DNA of 41,150 nucleotides from NCBI RefSeq assembly GCF_900104185.1, contig NZ_FNIZ01000030.1, positions 1 to 41,150 of the forward strand. The letters run 5' to 3'. This document shows positions 22,359-30,276 of the stretch, one piece after another (the first letter of the stretch is position 1; every line of letters begins with the position of its first letter). Both the position numbers and the translations under genes were made by a program. The notes beneath the pieces are model-generated. The model searched no databases. It was not told the origin of the DNA and was given only the letters and a program-made list of their open reading frames with translations. This stretch comes from Halobacillus aidingensis (GTDB lineage: Bacteria > Bacillota > Bacilli > Bacillales > Halobacillaceae).

Positions 22359-23039
22359 TTATTGTTTTTCAAAGATGAAGATCCACATGAAGGTTAAGGC
22401 TTGTTTTAATTCTTCATCCAGCTGCGCGATGTGATGGTCTTCCACCCCACGTTTATACACTCCTTGACCTTCTACATAGGTCCAGCCGGTTTCTTCTGCC
22501 ATTTTTTGAAGTTCCCATGGCATCATCGTGTTACAAATGACCTCTTCCCCATATACCCTGCGATAACTATTGATACGCGGCATCGCTGTAGGTCCGAGTA
22601 GGCCGACACATAATCGGCCGCCCGGCTTCAAAATCCGCTTCATTTCTTCCAGGCCCTTGTACGGGACTTCCGTCCATTCTAATGAATTGATCGCCATCGC
22701 CGCGTCAAACGATTCATCTTTAAACGGCAGGTCTGTCAAATCTCCTTGAACAAATGAGATCCGCTCATCATTCACTCGTTCATTCGCTCGCGTGACCATG
22801 TCTTCTGACAAATCGAGTCCTGTAACATTAAAGCCTGCTTTGTAAAGCAGATACGATCCATAACCATCTCCACACCCAAGATCAGCGATTTTCCCTTTAG
22901 TTACATGCTTTGTCAAAAAAGGGACAATCGTACACCGGCTCCCGTCGTCCCACATCTCACGACTTTTTGAGTTCCACATTTCCGCACGATCATTCCATTG
23001 CTTTTCCGCTTCCTTATGCCAATTAAATGTTTGAGCCAC
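22359..23039 (-). CDS. Class I SAM-dependent methyltransferase
   Basis: 226 residues, Methyltransf_11 type. Motif I is KIADLGCGDGYGSYLL (about 50-65), motif II acidic residue in VTGLDLSEDMV, and motif III SFDAAMAINSLEWT with the adjacent LPFKDESFD. LKPGGRLCVGLLGP is the post-III strand. The acceptor is unknown; there is no neighbouring pathway gene. The start is GTG with AAAGGGATGATG upstream. The N-terminus is rich in Trp and charged residues (FNWHKEAEKQWNDRAEMWNS), as often in small-molecule methyltransferases of Bacillus. It shares a terminator with the convergent DUF915 gene. Confidence 0.88.
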   Translation of the reverse strand: MAQTFNWHKEAEKQWNDRAEMWNSKSREMWDDGSRCTIVPFLTKHVTKGKIADLGCGDGYGSYLLYKAGFNVTGLDLSEDMVTRANERVNDERISFVQGDLTDLPFKDESFDAAMAINSLEWTEVPYKGLEEMKRILKPGGRLCVGLLGPTAMPRINSYRRVYGEEVICNTMMPWELQKMAEETGWTYVEGQGVYKRGVEDHHIAQLDEELKQALTFMWIFIFEKQ

Positions 23040-23221
23040 ACCATCATCCCTTTCAAATATATTTCCTATCCTCCATTATAGCGGAACACAACAGAGATGA
23101 TAGCTCTATTCTTGTCGAAGTTCGATAAAAAAGAGTTGCATGATTCCTTCTTCAGCGTTATGATAGAAACACAATATAAGCTAATATAAACTTAAATAAA
23201 CACTATATATAGTATCTACGA

Positions 23222-23376
23222 ACAGAAGATGCCACAAGGCTTAATAGGGAATCCGGTTAAAATCCGGAGCTGCCCCCGCAACTGTCATCACTCGCGAAAT
23301 GGACATTCCACTGTGCTTTGCACGGGAAGGACCAGAGTAAGATCGAGTGTCAGCCAGGAGACCTGTCTTCGTTCGT
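23222..23376 (+). ncRNA. Cobalamin (B12) riboswitch aptamer
   Basis: The core AGGGAATCCGGTTAAAATCC (near 23248-23267), then GGAGCTGCCCCCGCAACTGT, and the 3' block CAGCCAGGAGACCTG (23351-23365) are the conserved parts of the AdoCbl riboswitch, including the B12 box. The order and spacing are normal. It lies in the leader of the ribonucleotide reductase genes and is followed by an intrinsic terminator, so high cobalamin should stop transcription. The identification is from conserved sequence, the mode of action from family knowledge. Confidence 0.96.
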
Positions 23377-23406
23377 CGCAGTTTCAACTTCTTCGGGGAT
23401 TGAGAA

Positions 23407-23491
23407 GATGAAGCGATGGAACGAAGGCTCTCGTGTCTTCTCTTCGTTTCATGGTTTCATCCGCTCAATTTTCGTTGAGCGGATTTTTTTT
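23407..23491 (+). terminator. Riboswitch expression platform: upstream hairpin and intrinsic terminator
   Basis: The terminator is ATCCGCTCAA (23459-23468) pairing TTGAGCGGAT (23475-23484), then eight T. Just before it, 23407-23426 can pair with 23442-23461 (GATGAA...AACGAAG with CTTCGTT...TTCATC), overlapping the first terminator bases by about 3 nt. That hairpin may act as a competing or stacking element. Confidence 0.88.
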
Positions 23492-23551
23492 ATTTTTCCG
23501 AACCCTGACTATTCATGATCGTACACCTTCATTTTCAAGGAGTGAAAAATA

Positions 23552-25765
23552 ATGGAAACCTTAACAAGAAACACGTCCTGGCAAGAGAGAATTCAACAAT
23601 GGCAAGCAGATTTTCCCCATTTAAATGTGCAACGACTCATTGATAAGTCCCCCACCCTCAAGAATGACAAAGATGCATTCATTTTAGAGTGTCTGGCGGA
23701 AATCGATGAATCGAATCCAGATTGGACGTATGTAGCAAGCCGCATCCACCTGGAAGACATGTACGAAAAATCTGCTCACAATCGATCCACACCTGGACCT
23801 TATGAAGACTTTTACGGGCTGATCCAAACGTTGATTGAAAAGAACATTTACAGCAGGAATCTCCTTACATACTACACAAAAAAGGAAATAGAAGAATTAG
23901 AGGATTCTATCGTACCTGATCGCGATCATCTCTTCACTTATATTGGTTTGAAGACATTAAGCGACCGATATCTTGCGAAAAGCAAAGCGAAAGAGGTTTA
24001 CGAACTCCCACAAGAACGTTTCCTGATCATCGCCATGGTGTTGATGGCGGAAGAAAAAGCATCGAAGCGCCTTCCTCTCGTCAAAGAAGCGTATTGGGCG
24101 CTGAGTCATTTGTATATGACTGTAGCTACTCCTACCCTCGCAAATGCAGGAAAACGGTATGGACAGCTGAGTTCCTGTTTCATCGACACCATCGATGATT
24201 CCTTACAGTCCATCTATGACAGCAATACCGACATCGCCAACCTGAGTAAGCACGGTGGGGGCATCGGAGTTTACTTAGGTAAAATCAGGAGCCGCGGCAG
24301 TGACATCCGTGGATTCAAAGGCGTCTCATCAGGGATCCTCCCATGGATGAAACAACTCAACAACACCGCTGTCAGCGTGGACCAACTGGGGCAGCGCCAG
24401 GGAGCTGTCGCTGTATATTTAGATGTATGGCACAAAGATATCTTCCCTTTCCTCGACAGCCGATTGAACAACGGGGACGAACGCCAGCGGACTCATGACC
24501 TTTTCACTGGGGTATCCATCCCTGACCTCTTTATGGAGGCAGTGGAAAACCGTGAAGACTGGTACTTGTTCGACCCTCATGAAGTCCGCAGCATCATGGG
24601 CTACTCGCTGGAAGACCATTTTGATGAAAAAAGAGGGTCTGGATCCTTCCGGGAGAAATATGCCGCCTGTGTCGCCCATCCCGACCTTTCTAAAGAGAAA
24701 GTCCCAGCGATCGAAATTATGAAGCGCATCATGATCGGTCAGCTTGAAACAGGAACGCCGTATATGTTTTACAGGGATGAAGTCAACCGCATGAATCCGA
24801 ACAGTCACGCGGGTATGGTTTATTGCAGCAATCTTTGTACAGAGATCACCCAGAATCAAAAACCGACCATCCAGGATGAACAATACGTGGAAGACGGTAA
24901 AATCATATCTGTGAAGACACCAGGAGATTTTGTTGTCTGTAACCTGTCGAGCATCAATCTCGGTCGTGCCGTCACGAACGGTGTTCTGAAGCGCTTGATT
25001 TCGATTCAAGTTCGTATGCTCGATAACGTCATCGACAGAAATACCATTCCCGTGTTACAAGCACAGCTCACGAACCAGTCTTACCGTGGCGTTGGGCTCG
25101 GCACCTTCGGATGGGCCCACCTTCTTGCCAAGAAGAAGATCGACTGGGAATCCCAGGAAGCGCTCGACTATACAGAGGAAGTGTATGAAGCCGTCGCCTA
25201 TCACGCTATTGAGGCTAGTGCTGATTTGGCTGCCGAAAAAGGAAGCTATCCTCTATTCGAAGGATCAGACTGGCAAACAGGAGATTTTTTCATTAAACGA
25301 ACGTTTGACCAAGAGGGCACATGGAACTGGAAAGCCTTGCAAGACAAGGTTTCCAAGAATGGAATGAGAAATGGATATTTGATGGCTGTAGCACCGAATT
25401 CAAGTACCTCCCTCATTGCAGGAAGTACGGCCAGTATTGATCCGATTTTCAAAAAGTTTTATTCCGAAGAGAAAAAAGATTACAAGATTCCTGTTACCGC
25501 ACCTGATTTAACCCATGAAACCTATGGGTATTATCCATCCGCCTACGATGTAGACCAACACGCATCCATCAGGCAGAACAGCATCAGACAAAAATATATC
25601 GATCAATCCATCTCGTTTAATCTCTATGTACGGAACAACATCCAGGCGAAAGAGTTGTTGAATTTACACTTGTCCGCATGGAAACACGGATTGAAAACGA
25701 CCTACTATACGCGATCAACATCCAGTCAGGAAGAATTTGATGATTGTGAAGTCTGCTCATCATAA
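23552..25765 (+). CDS. nrdE: Class I ribonucleoside-diphosphate reductase, large subunit
   Basis: A 737-residue catalytic alpha subunit reducing NDPs to dNDPs. The redox pair is C209 (YGQLSSCFIDTIDDS) and C463 (FVVCNLSSINLG). The radical site is N427-C429-E431 in SNLCTEI. The C-terminal shuttle cysteines are C732 and C735 (CEVCSS). HGGGIGVYLGKIRSRGS is the conserved substrate/loop region. No complete N-terminal ATP-cone is evident. The gene is under a B12 riboswitch, unusual for a cobalamin-independent enzyme: it suggests a second, B12-dependent (class II, NrdJ) reductase elsewhere in the genome. No nrdI or nrdH gene is adjacent, unlike the usual class Ib operon, so I use the E/F symbols loosely. 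AAGGAGTG precedes the ATG. Confidence 0.94.
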   Translation: METLTRNTSWQERIQQWQADFPHLNVQRLIDKSPTLKNDKDAFILECLAEIDESNPDWTYVASRIHLEDMYEKSAHNRSTPGPYEDFYGLIQTLIEKNIYSRNLLTYYTKKEIEELEDSIVPDRDHLFTYIGLKTLSDRYLAKSKAKEVYELPQERFLIIAMVLMAEEKASKRLPLVKEAYWALSHLYMTVATPTLANAGKRYGQLSSCFIDTIDDSLQSIYDSNTDIANLSKHGGGIGVYLGKIRSRGSDIRGFKGVSSGILPWMKQLNNTAVSVDQLGQRQGAVAVYLDVWHKDIFPFLDSRLNNGDERQRTHDLFTGVSIPDLFMEAVENREDWYLFDPHEVRSIMGYSLEDHFDEKRGSGSFREKYAACVAHPDLSKEKVPAIEIMKRIMIGQLETGTPYMFYRDEVNRMNPNSHAGMVYCSNLCTEITQNQKPTIQDEQYVEDGKIISVKTPGDFVVCNLSSINLGRAVTNGVLKRLISIQVRMLDNVIDRNTIPVLQAQLTNQSYRGVGLGTFGWAHLLAKKKIDWESQEALDYTEEVYEAVAYHAIEASADLAAEKGSYPLFEGSDWQTGDFFIKRTFDQEGTWNWKALQDKVSKNGMRNGYLMAVAPNSSTSLIAGSTASIDPIFKKFYSEEKKDYKIPVTAPDLTHETYGYYPSAYDVDQHASIRQNSIRQKYIDQSISFNLYVRNNIQAKELLNLHLSAWKHGLKTTYYTRSTSSQEEFDDCEVCSS

Positions 25766-25781
25766 AAAGGAGGAAGCCTAC

Positions 25782-26822
25782 ATGACGGCATCGATACAAA
25801 AAAGAAAGCTCGTCGATTATGAAGCACCAAATGCCTCGACAGGTGTCATCAACGGAAGAAGTTCGAACATCTTAAATTGGGATAATACCCGCTATTCGTG
25901 GGCGTACCCGATGTACAAGACCATGCTTGCAAATTTCTGGATTCCTAATGAAATCAATATGAGCAACGACTTGAAGCAGTGGCCGGATCTTTCAGAGCAA
26001 GAACAGACCGCATTCAAGAAAATCATCGGTCTGCTCGCTTTTTTGGATTCTATACAAACCGATTATTCAGGAAAAATCGCGGACTATTTAACAGACTCGA
26101 GTCTATCTGCCTTAATGCAAGTGCTCGCCTTTCAGGAAGTCGTGCATAATCAATCTTACTCTTACGTTCTGTCCACGCTTGTCGATCAAGGAGAACAGGA
26201 AAAGATTTTTGATTACTGGAAGCATGATGAAGTGCTCAAAGAACGCAACAACTTTATTACTGATGGATATCAGGCATTCGCCGATGATCCTTCCGTGGAC
26301 AGTTTTCTGAAGTCGATTGTTTATGATGTCGTGCTCGAGGGTCTCTTCTTTTATGCCGGTTTCGCCTTTTTCTATAATCTTGCGAGAAATCAAAAGATGG
26401 TCTCCACAAGTACGATGATCAACTACATCAACCGTGATGAACAAATCCACGTCAGTTTGTTCGGGCATATATTTAACGAAACATTACATGAAAACCCCGC
26501 GTTGGATCACGATTACTACCGGACGTTCGTGACCGATACGTTCAAACAAGCGGCTGATTTAGAAATCAAATGGGCACGTAACCTAATCGGGAACCAATTC
26601 CCAGGCATTCCGATTCAGGACCTGGAAGACTATATCCGTTACATTGCCAACAAACGCTGCAGGCTTCTTGGAGCAGAAAAGCCGTTCCCTTCTTATACAG
26701 AAAATCCATTGAAATGGATCCGTGCTTACCAGGAAGTCGATGAAGGAAAGTCCGACTTTTTCGAACAAAAATCACGTCAGTACACCAAAGTGTCCGAAAC
26801 CAACGGCTTCGACGACCTCTAA
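25782..26822 (+). CDS. nrdF: Class I ribonucleoside-diphosphate reductase, small subunit
   Basis: The 346-residue ferritin-like beta subunit holding the dimetal-tyrosyl radical. Ligands by alignment in mind to E. coli NrdB: D89 (LLAFLDSIQ), E119 and H122 (AFQEVVHNQSYSYV), radical tyrosine Y126, E186 (DVVLEGLFFYAGF), E220 and H223 (INRDEQIHVSLFG). All are present, so it is a Tyr-type rather than a Tyr-less class Ic protein. Whether the cofactor is Fe2, Mn2 or FeMn cannot be read from the sequence; without NrdI, Mn2 activation is doubtful. The frame opens at 25737, but AAAAAGGAGG sets the ATG at 25782, 16 bp after nrdE. A strong terminator follows. Confidence 0.94.
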   Translation: MTASIQKRKLVDYEAPNASTGVINGRSSNILNWDNTRYSWAYPMYKTMLANFWIPNEINMSNDLKQWPDLSEQEQTAFKKIIGLLAFLDSIQTDYSGKIADYLTDSSLSALMQVLAFQEVVHNQSYSYVLSTLVDQGEQEKIFDYWKHDEVLKERNNFITDGYQAFADDPSVDSFLKSIVYDVVLEGLFFYAGFAFFYNLARNQKMVSTSTMINYINRDEQIHVSLFGHIFNETLHENPALDHDYYRTFVTDTFKQAADLEIKWARNLIGNQFPGIPIQDLEDYIRYIANKRCRLLGAEKPFPSYTENPLKWIRAYQEVDEGKSDFFEQKSRQYTKVSETNGFDDL

Positions 26823-26847
26823 TACAGTTTTATACCAATTATTACCT

Positions 26848-26889
26848 GACCAGGTCATCCAGAATATGGATGACCTGGTCTTCTTTTTT
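26848..26889 (+). terminator. Terminator of the nrdE-nrdF operon
   Basis: GACCAGGTCATCCA pairs with TGGATGACCTGGTC around a 5-nt loop, followed by TTCTTTTTT. Confidence 0.93.
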
Positions 26890-26942
26890 AAACAAGAAAA
26901 CGCTTTTATGTCAACTTTTCTAACATACTATCAAAAAGTGTA

Positions 26943-26971
26943 TTGATTTTTCAGAATATTTATTTTATAGT
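26943..26971 (+). promoter_or_regulatory. Putative promoter of glnK-amt
   Basis: TTGATT (26943-26948), 17-nt spacer, TATAGT (26966-26971). The nitrogen-control box lies about 17 nt downstream of the expected start point. Confidence 0.45.
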
Positions 26972-26990
26972 TAGATTTAATTACTTACTC

Positions 26991-27015
26991 ATTGTGTTAA
27001 GAAACCTTACACAAT
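26991..27015 (+). promoter_or_regulatory. TnrA/GlnR operator upstream of glnK
   Basis: TGTTA-N7-TTACA (26995-27011) is a perfect match to the TnrA/GlnR consensus TGTNA-N7-TNACA. The flanks extend it to a 9-bp inverted repeat (ATTGTGTTA / TTACACAAT). It sits only about 22 nt before the start codon, overlapping the leader, which suits repression better than the upstream activation known for nrgAB. Confidence 0.88.
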
Positions 27016-27036
27016 GTAAAAAGGAGGACTATAGTC

Positions 27037-27378
27037 ATGAAAAAGGTGGAGGCAATCATCCGTCCCGAAGCATTCCAGGATTTGAGGCAGAGCCTGGATG
27101 AACTAGGCGTGAAAGGACTAACGGTATCAGAAGTTGCCGGATGCGGTCAGCAAAAAGGTCAGGAAGGAATCTTCAGAGGCAGTCGTTTTGAAATTAAGCT
27201 CTATCCAAAAGTAAAGGTAGAAATGGTCGTTGAGAACAGTGAACTAGGTTCAGTGATTGATGTCATCATCAATACCTGTGCTACAGATGAAGTCGGCGAC
27301 GGAAAAATATTCGTTTCTACGATTGATGAAGTGTTCCGCATCCGAACAGGAGAAACTGGAAAACAAGCACTAATCTAA
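27037..27378 (+). CDS. glnK: P-II nitrogen regulatory protein (GlnK/NrgB type)
   Basis: 113 residues, a trimeric P-II signal protein that senses 2-oxoglutarate/ATP/ADP and regulates the ammonium channel encoded next. The T-loop is GCGQQKGQEGIFRGSRF. The position of the uridylylated Tyr51 of enteric P-II is Phe here, so UMP modification is not possible, as in other Bacillus NrgB proteins. The B-loop TDEVGDGKIFV and C-terminal RIRTGETG bind the nucleotide. AAAAGGAGG precedes the ATG. The order is glnK then amt, reversed from B. subtilis nrgA-nrgB. A TnrA/GlnR box lies in the leader. Confidence 0.95.
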   Translation: MKKVEAIIRPEAFQDLRQSLDELGVKGLTVSEVAGCGQQKGQEGIFRGSRFEIKLYPKVKVEMVVENSELGSVIDVIINTCATDEVGDGKIFVSTIDEVFRIRTGETGKQALI

Positions 27379-27406
27379 TACTTTATTCGAAAGGAAGAAT
27401 TCATTT

Positions 27407-28816
27407 ATGAAAAAAATCGCCCCTCTGCTTCTATTTGCTCTTCTAGGATTCCCAGTTGTCGCAAGCGCTGAAACAGCAATCTCTGCAGAGTCCGTTCTGC
27501 AATCCGTCGACATGGTATGGGTCATGATTGCCGCTTTCTTAGTATTCTTCATGCACGCAGGCTTCGCCATGGTCGAAGCCGGATTCACCCGTTCAAAGAA
27601 TGCACTGAACATCCTGATGAAGAACTTCATGACGATGTCCATCGCTGCAGTCCTTTATTTTGTCGTTGGTTACGGTATCATGTTTGGTACCTCCGGCGGT
27701 GGGATCATCGGAATTGACGGTTTCCTCTTAAGCGGTCAAGAAGATCAAATCGGGTTCTTCGTTTTCCAAGCGGTATTCGCAGCTACGTGTGCCACGATCA
27801 TTTCCGGCGCCGTCGCTGAACGTATGAAACTAGGATCCTACCTTCTCCTTACTGTGGTTATGACCGGCTTCATTTACCCTGTCGTTGGACACTGGGTCTG
27901 GGGTGGAGGTTGGCTTTCCGAGCTAGGATTTGTTGATTTTGCCGGTTCGACAGTCGTCCACTTAACAGGCGCGCTCGGCGCCATCGTCACTGTCATGTTT
28001 CTGGGACCACGTCTTGGTAAATACAGTGGTAAGAAGGTAAACGTCATTCCAGGTCATAACATTCCTTTAGGCGCTCTTGGTGTCTTCATCCTATGGTTCG
28101 GGTGGTTCGGATTTAACGGCGGAAGTACACTAGCTGCCGATCCGTCTCTTGTTCCTTCTGTTATCGCAACCACTCTGTTGTCTGCATCAGCAGGAATTAT
28201 CAGCTCTGCCTTTTATTCTTACGCTAAGTTCAAACGCATTGACGCTTCTCTTACGTTGAATGGTGCTCTCGCAGGCTTAGTAGGGATTACAGCAGGAACA
28301 GCCAACGTTTCTTTAGCCGGGGCTCTTGCCATCGGTTTAATCGCTGGTATTATTTTAGTAGAAGCCGTCCAGTTTCTTGATCGAGTCGTTCGCATTGATG
28401 ATCCCGTCGGTGCCATCGCTGTTCACGGAATTTGCGGCATTTGGGGTACGATCGCTGTCGGTCTTTTCGCTGTGGAAGGTGGTCTCTTCTACGGTGGTGG
28501 CGCAAGCCTTCTAGGCATTCAGGCCATCGGTGTCCTATCTGTCATTGCCTGGACAATGCTAACAACCGCAGCCGTTGTCTTCATCGTTAAAAGCACTGTT
28601 GGCATCCGCGTTTCCAGACAAGAGGAAATATCCGGACTCGACTTCTCCGAACACGGATCCCAGGCCTACGAAACAAGCCGTGGAATCTTCAACGAGAACA
28701 TCAATCCAAGCACAGGTAACGATTTCGGTGTCGGATTGCTCCACCGACTCGACGGTTTGAATTCTGAGTCTGAACAAAAAACAAAAACACCTTCAGAGAC
28801 AAAGACAGCACAATAA
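27407..28816 (+). CDS. amt: Ammonium transporter (Amt/NrgA)
   Basis: A 469-residue Amt channel. Residues 1-22 (MKKIAPLLLFALLGFPVVAS-A) are a signal peptide-like first helix ending at an Ala-x-Ala site, as in Gram-negative AmtB; B. subtilis NrgA lacks it. Eleven core helices follow. The pore residues are visible in the contexts GFTRSKNALNILMKN, TGFIYPVVGHWVWGGG (His of the twin-His pair elsewhere in VHLTGALGAIV), GWFGFNGGS, and AVHGICGIWGTIAVG. The hydrophilic C-terminal tail of about 70 residues (SRQEEISGLDFSEHG...) carries the conserved amphipathic segment that contacts P-II. It is 28 bp from glnK and cotranscribed with it. A terminator follows at 28873. Confidence 0.95.
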   Translation: MKKIAPLLLFALLGFPVVASAETAISAESVLQSVDMVWVMIAAFLVFFMHAGFAMVEAGFTRSKNALNILMKNFMTMSIAAVLYFVVGYGIMFGTSGGGIIGIDGFLLSGQEDQIGFFVFQAVFAATCATIISGAVAERMKLGSYLLLTVVMTGFIYPVVGHWVWGGGWLSELGFVDFAGSTVVHLTGALGAIVTVMFLGPRLGKYSGKKVNVIPGHNIPLGALGVFILWFGWFGFNGGSTLAADPSLVPSVIATTLLSASAGIISSAFYSYAKFKRIDASLTLNGALAGLVGITAGTANVSLAGALAIGLIAGIILVEAVQFLDRVVRIDDPVGAIAVHGICGIWGTIAVGLFAVEGGLFYGGGASLLGIQAIGVLSVIAWTMLTTAAVVFIVKSTVGIRVSRQEEISGLDFSEHGSQAYETSRGIFNENINPSTGNDFGVGLLHRLDGLNSESEQKTKTPSETKTAQ

Positions 28817-28872
28817 AACACTGTGGATTCACCTTGGTTCCCCCTACTATTCCAAGGTCAATCATATAAAAG

Positions 28873-28907
28873 ACTCCGGCTCATCTTAAGGTGAGCCGGA
28901 GTTTTTA
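28873..28907 (+). terminator. Terminator of glnK-amt
   Basis: ACTCCGGCTCA (28873-28883) pairs with TGAGCCGGAGT (28892-28902), then TTTT. Confidence 0.93.
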
Positions 28908-28926
28908 GTTCCTTCTGTCTATTTTA

Positions 28927-28940
28927 CGAACACACGTTCT
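28927..28940 (+). promoter_or_regulatory. LexA (SOS) box upstream of the small toxin gene
   Basis: CGAACACACGTTCT matches the Bacillus LexA/DinR consensus CGAACRNRYGTTCG at 13 of 14 positions. Its right half overlaps the -35 (TTCTTA, 28937-28942) of the promoter for the holin-like toxin gene. Binding is inferred. Confidence 0.72.
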
Positions 28941-28965
28941 TATTTTTCGCAAAATATGGTATCCT
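28937..28965 (+). promoter_or_regulatory. Promoter of the holin-like toxin mRNA (extended -10)
   Basis: TTCTTA (28937-28942), 17-nt spacer ending in TGG, TATCCT (28960-28965). It puts the mRNA start near 28972. Confidence 0.55.
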
Positions 28966-29029
28966 TGTAGATAGATACCGTTCTCTATTTGAAGATAAAG
29001 ACTGTGATAGAAAGGGTGTGAGGCCATCG

Positions 29030-29125
29030 ATGAGCACATATGAATCTCTGATGATCATGTTAGCGTTCGGAACGTTCATCATTACGCTCCTTGCGCTCAT
29101 CATAAAAATGAACAATAAAAAATAG
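29030..29125 (+). CDS. Putative holin-like type I toxin (TxpA/BsrG/Hol-Tox family), 31 aa
   Basis: MSTYESLMIMLAFGTFIITL and a further 11 residues ending KMNNKK: one hydrophobic helix with a short charged N-terminus and a Lys-rich tail. From memory the start MSTYESLM is shared with B. subtilis TxpA, and MTVYESLM with BsrG, peptides that insert in the membrane and are silenced by convergent antisense RNAs. GAGG lies 6 nt before the ATG. Transcription should start near 28972 under a LexA-box promoter. The mRNA 5' end is complementary to its own 3' UTR (28973-28983 with 29165-29175), and an antisense RNA gene overlaps its 3' end. It is too short for most gene callers. Confidence 0.82.
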   Translation: MSTYESLMIMLAFGTFIITLLALIIKMNNKK

Positions 29126-29203
29126 ACCTCCACACGTAGCGAAGGCCTAAAATCCATGATATACGAACGGTATCTTGGCGACAGTTGCAGCTGTCGCCGT
29201 TTC
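29113..29203 (-). ncRNA. Candidate antisense antitoxin RNA
   Basis: On the minus strand TGCTATAAT (29210-29218) is a perfect extended -10 (TGN-TATAAT), giving a start near 29203. The RNA would run through the toxin mRNA 3' UTR and end after the hairpin 29123-29129/29143-29149 (TAGGCCT/AGGTCTA, one wobble, extended inward), followed by T6ATTG on the minus strand. It is about 90 nt and overlaps the toxin stop codon, the layout of RatA and SR4. Promoter and terminator are seen; the RNA and its role are inferred. Confidence 0.65.
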
Positions 29204-29210
29204 ACTTTTA
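29177..29210 (+). terminator. Terminator of the toxin mRNA
   Basis: GGCGACAG (29177-29184) pairs with CTGTCGCC (29191-29198), then GTTTCACTTTTATT. It lies just inside the antisense RNA promoter, so the two transcripts overlap over about 80 nt. Confidence 0.75.
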
Positions 29211-29322
29211 TTATAGCATAAATCCATGATAACTGAAGAGGAAGCTTCAGCTATTCTTCATAGTAGAACATGGAAAATATCGACAGAATGATCCAAGTTC
29301 CACGTGAAACTTTTTCACCCCA

Positions 29323-30276
29323 CTAATCACTCTCGGGCAGGATTCGCCGTGGTTTATTTACACCCCTCCACGCAAAAACAATCAGCCAAGAAAAGAGTAA
29401 GGCAGAAAAGAATCCATACGGCGGAATGGTCGCAAGCATCCCCACGCTACTCAAACGGCCGATACTCAATCCCTTCCACAACGCACTGCCAACGATACTG
29501 AAACCCATAAAGCTCGTCAAAATTAACGCCGTCTGTACCCAAGGCTTAAACTCAACCGATAACCAGAACCACCACAGGCACATCCAAACGAGCAAAAATG
29601 AAAAAATAACAACCGAAAGAATAATGGCTTCCGTTTCATAAAAAAGACTGAAAAAACCGATGACTGGACTGACGAGAACCGTAATAACTAAAAAACGGTA
29701 AGGACGATCGACTTGCTTTTTCGGCTTAACTGCCATCTCTTTTCGGTACCGACCAAAGAAACCGGTGATCACCGCCAATAAAAAAACGACTCCATGAAAA
29801 AACAAAGCCAAAACAATCCATTCCCGTGTCGAAAATGAACCGAAATTTTTTACAGGGAGACGGGAGAAGAAAAGGAAAAGGCCAGCGAAAGCTAAATATA
29901 GAAAACCAGCATCAATGCTCAGCTCTTCCACTCTTGCCCCTTGACGCAACCGGAAACGCCAAACGCCTCCCACTGCCAAGGATAATGTATAAATGAACCA
30001 AATCAATCCCCAAGCCGCCGCTTCCCATCCCGACGGCATGGATAAAGATAGAACACCTGATATGGAAAATGGGAGCAAACATACGAGACACTGCCACAAC
30101 CAATGATCCGCTCGATTTTTCCGAGAATCTTTGACTGCTTCTTCAAGTAAAAGTGGAACAAGGACAAATAAACTAAAACCTATCGAAAATTCCAGCCACT
30201 CAATAGAAAAGGAGAATTTCCATATCAGCCATAAGAAAAACCCTACAACAGCAAGCCAACGTCCAGGTCTTTGCAT
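29323..30276 (-). CDS. Polytopic membrane protein (YndJ-like), unknown
   Basis: 317 residues with about nine or ten membrane helices and short loops, rich in Trp and Phe. PLLLEEAVKDSRKNRADHW after the second helix, the D-A-G-F-L-Y-L-A-F-A-G region near 124, and the A-W-R-G-V-N-K-P-R-R end are its more polar parts. It resembles the N-terminal membrane part of B. subtilis YndJ in my reading, but this is weak. The frame opens at 30318; GGAGGGG 6 nt before the ATG at 30276 sets the start. It is divergent from the ECF sigma gene. No function is offered. Confidence 0.78.
   Translation of the reverse strand: MQRPGRWLAVVGFFLWLIWKFSFSIEWLEFSIGFSLFVLVPLLLEEAVKDSRKNRADHWLWQCLVCLLPFSISGVLSLSMPSGWEAAAWGLIWFIYTLSLAVGGVWRFRLRQGARVEELSIDAGFLYLAFAGLFLFFSRLPVKNFGSFSTREWIVLALFFHGVVFLLAVITGFFGRYRKEMAVKPKKQVDRPYRFLVITVLVSPVIGFFSLFYETEAIILSVVIFSFLLVWMCLWWFWLSVEFKPWVQTALILTSFMGFSIVGSALWKGLSIGRLSSVGMLATIPPYGFFSALLFSWLIVFAWRGVNKPRRILPESD

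Noticed and set aside
24419-25009. 196-codon ORF antisense to nrdE (and similar long shadows elsewhere)
   Set aside because: Entirely within a well-supported gene on the other strand; codon-bias artefact.
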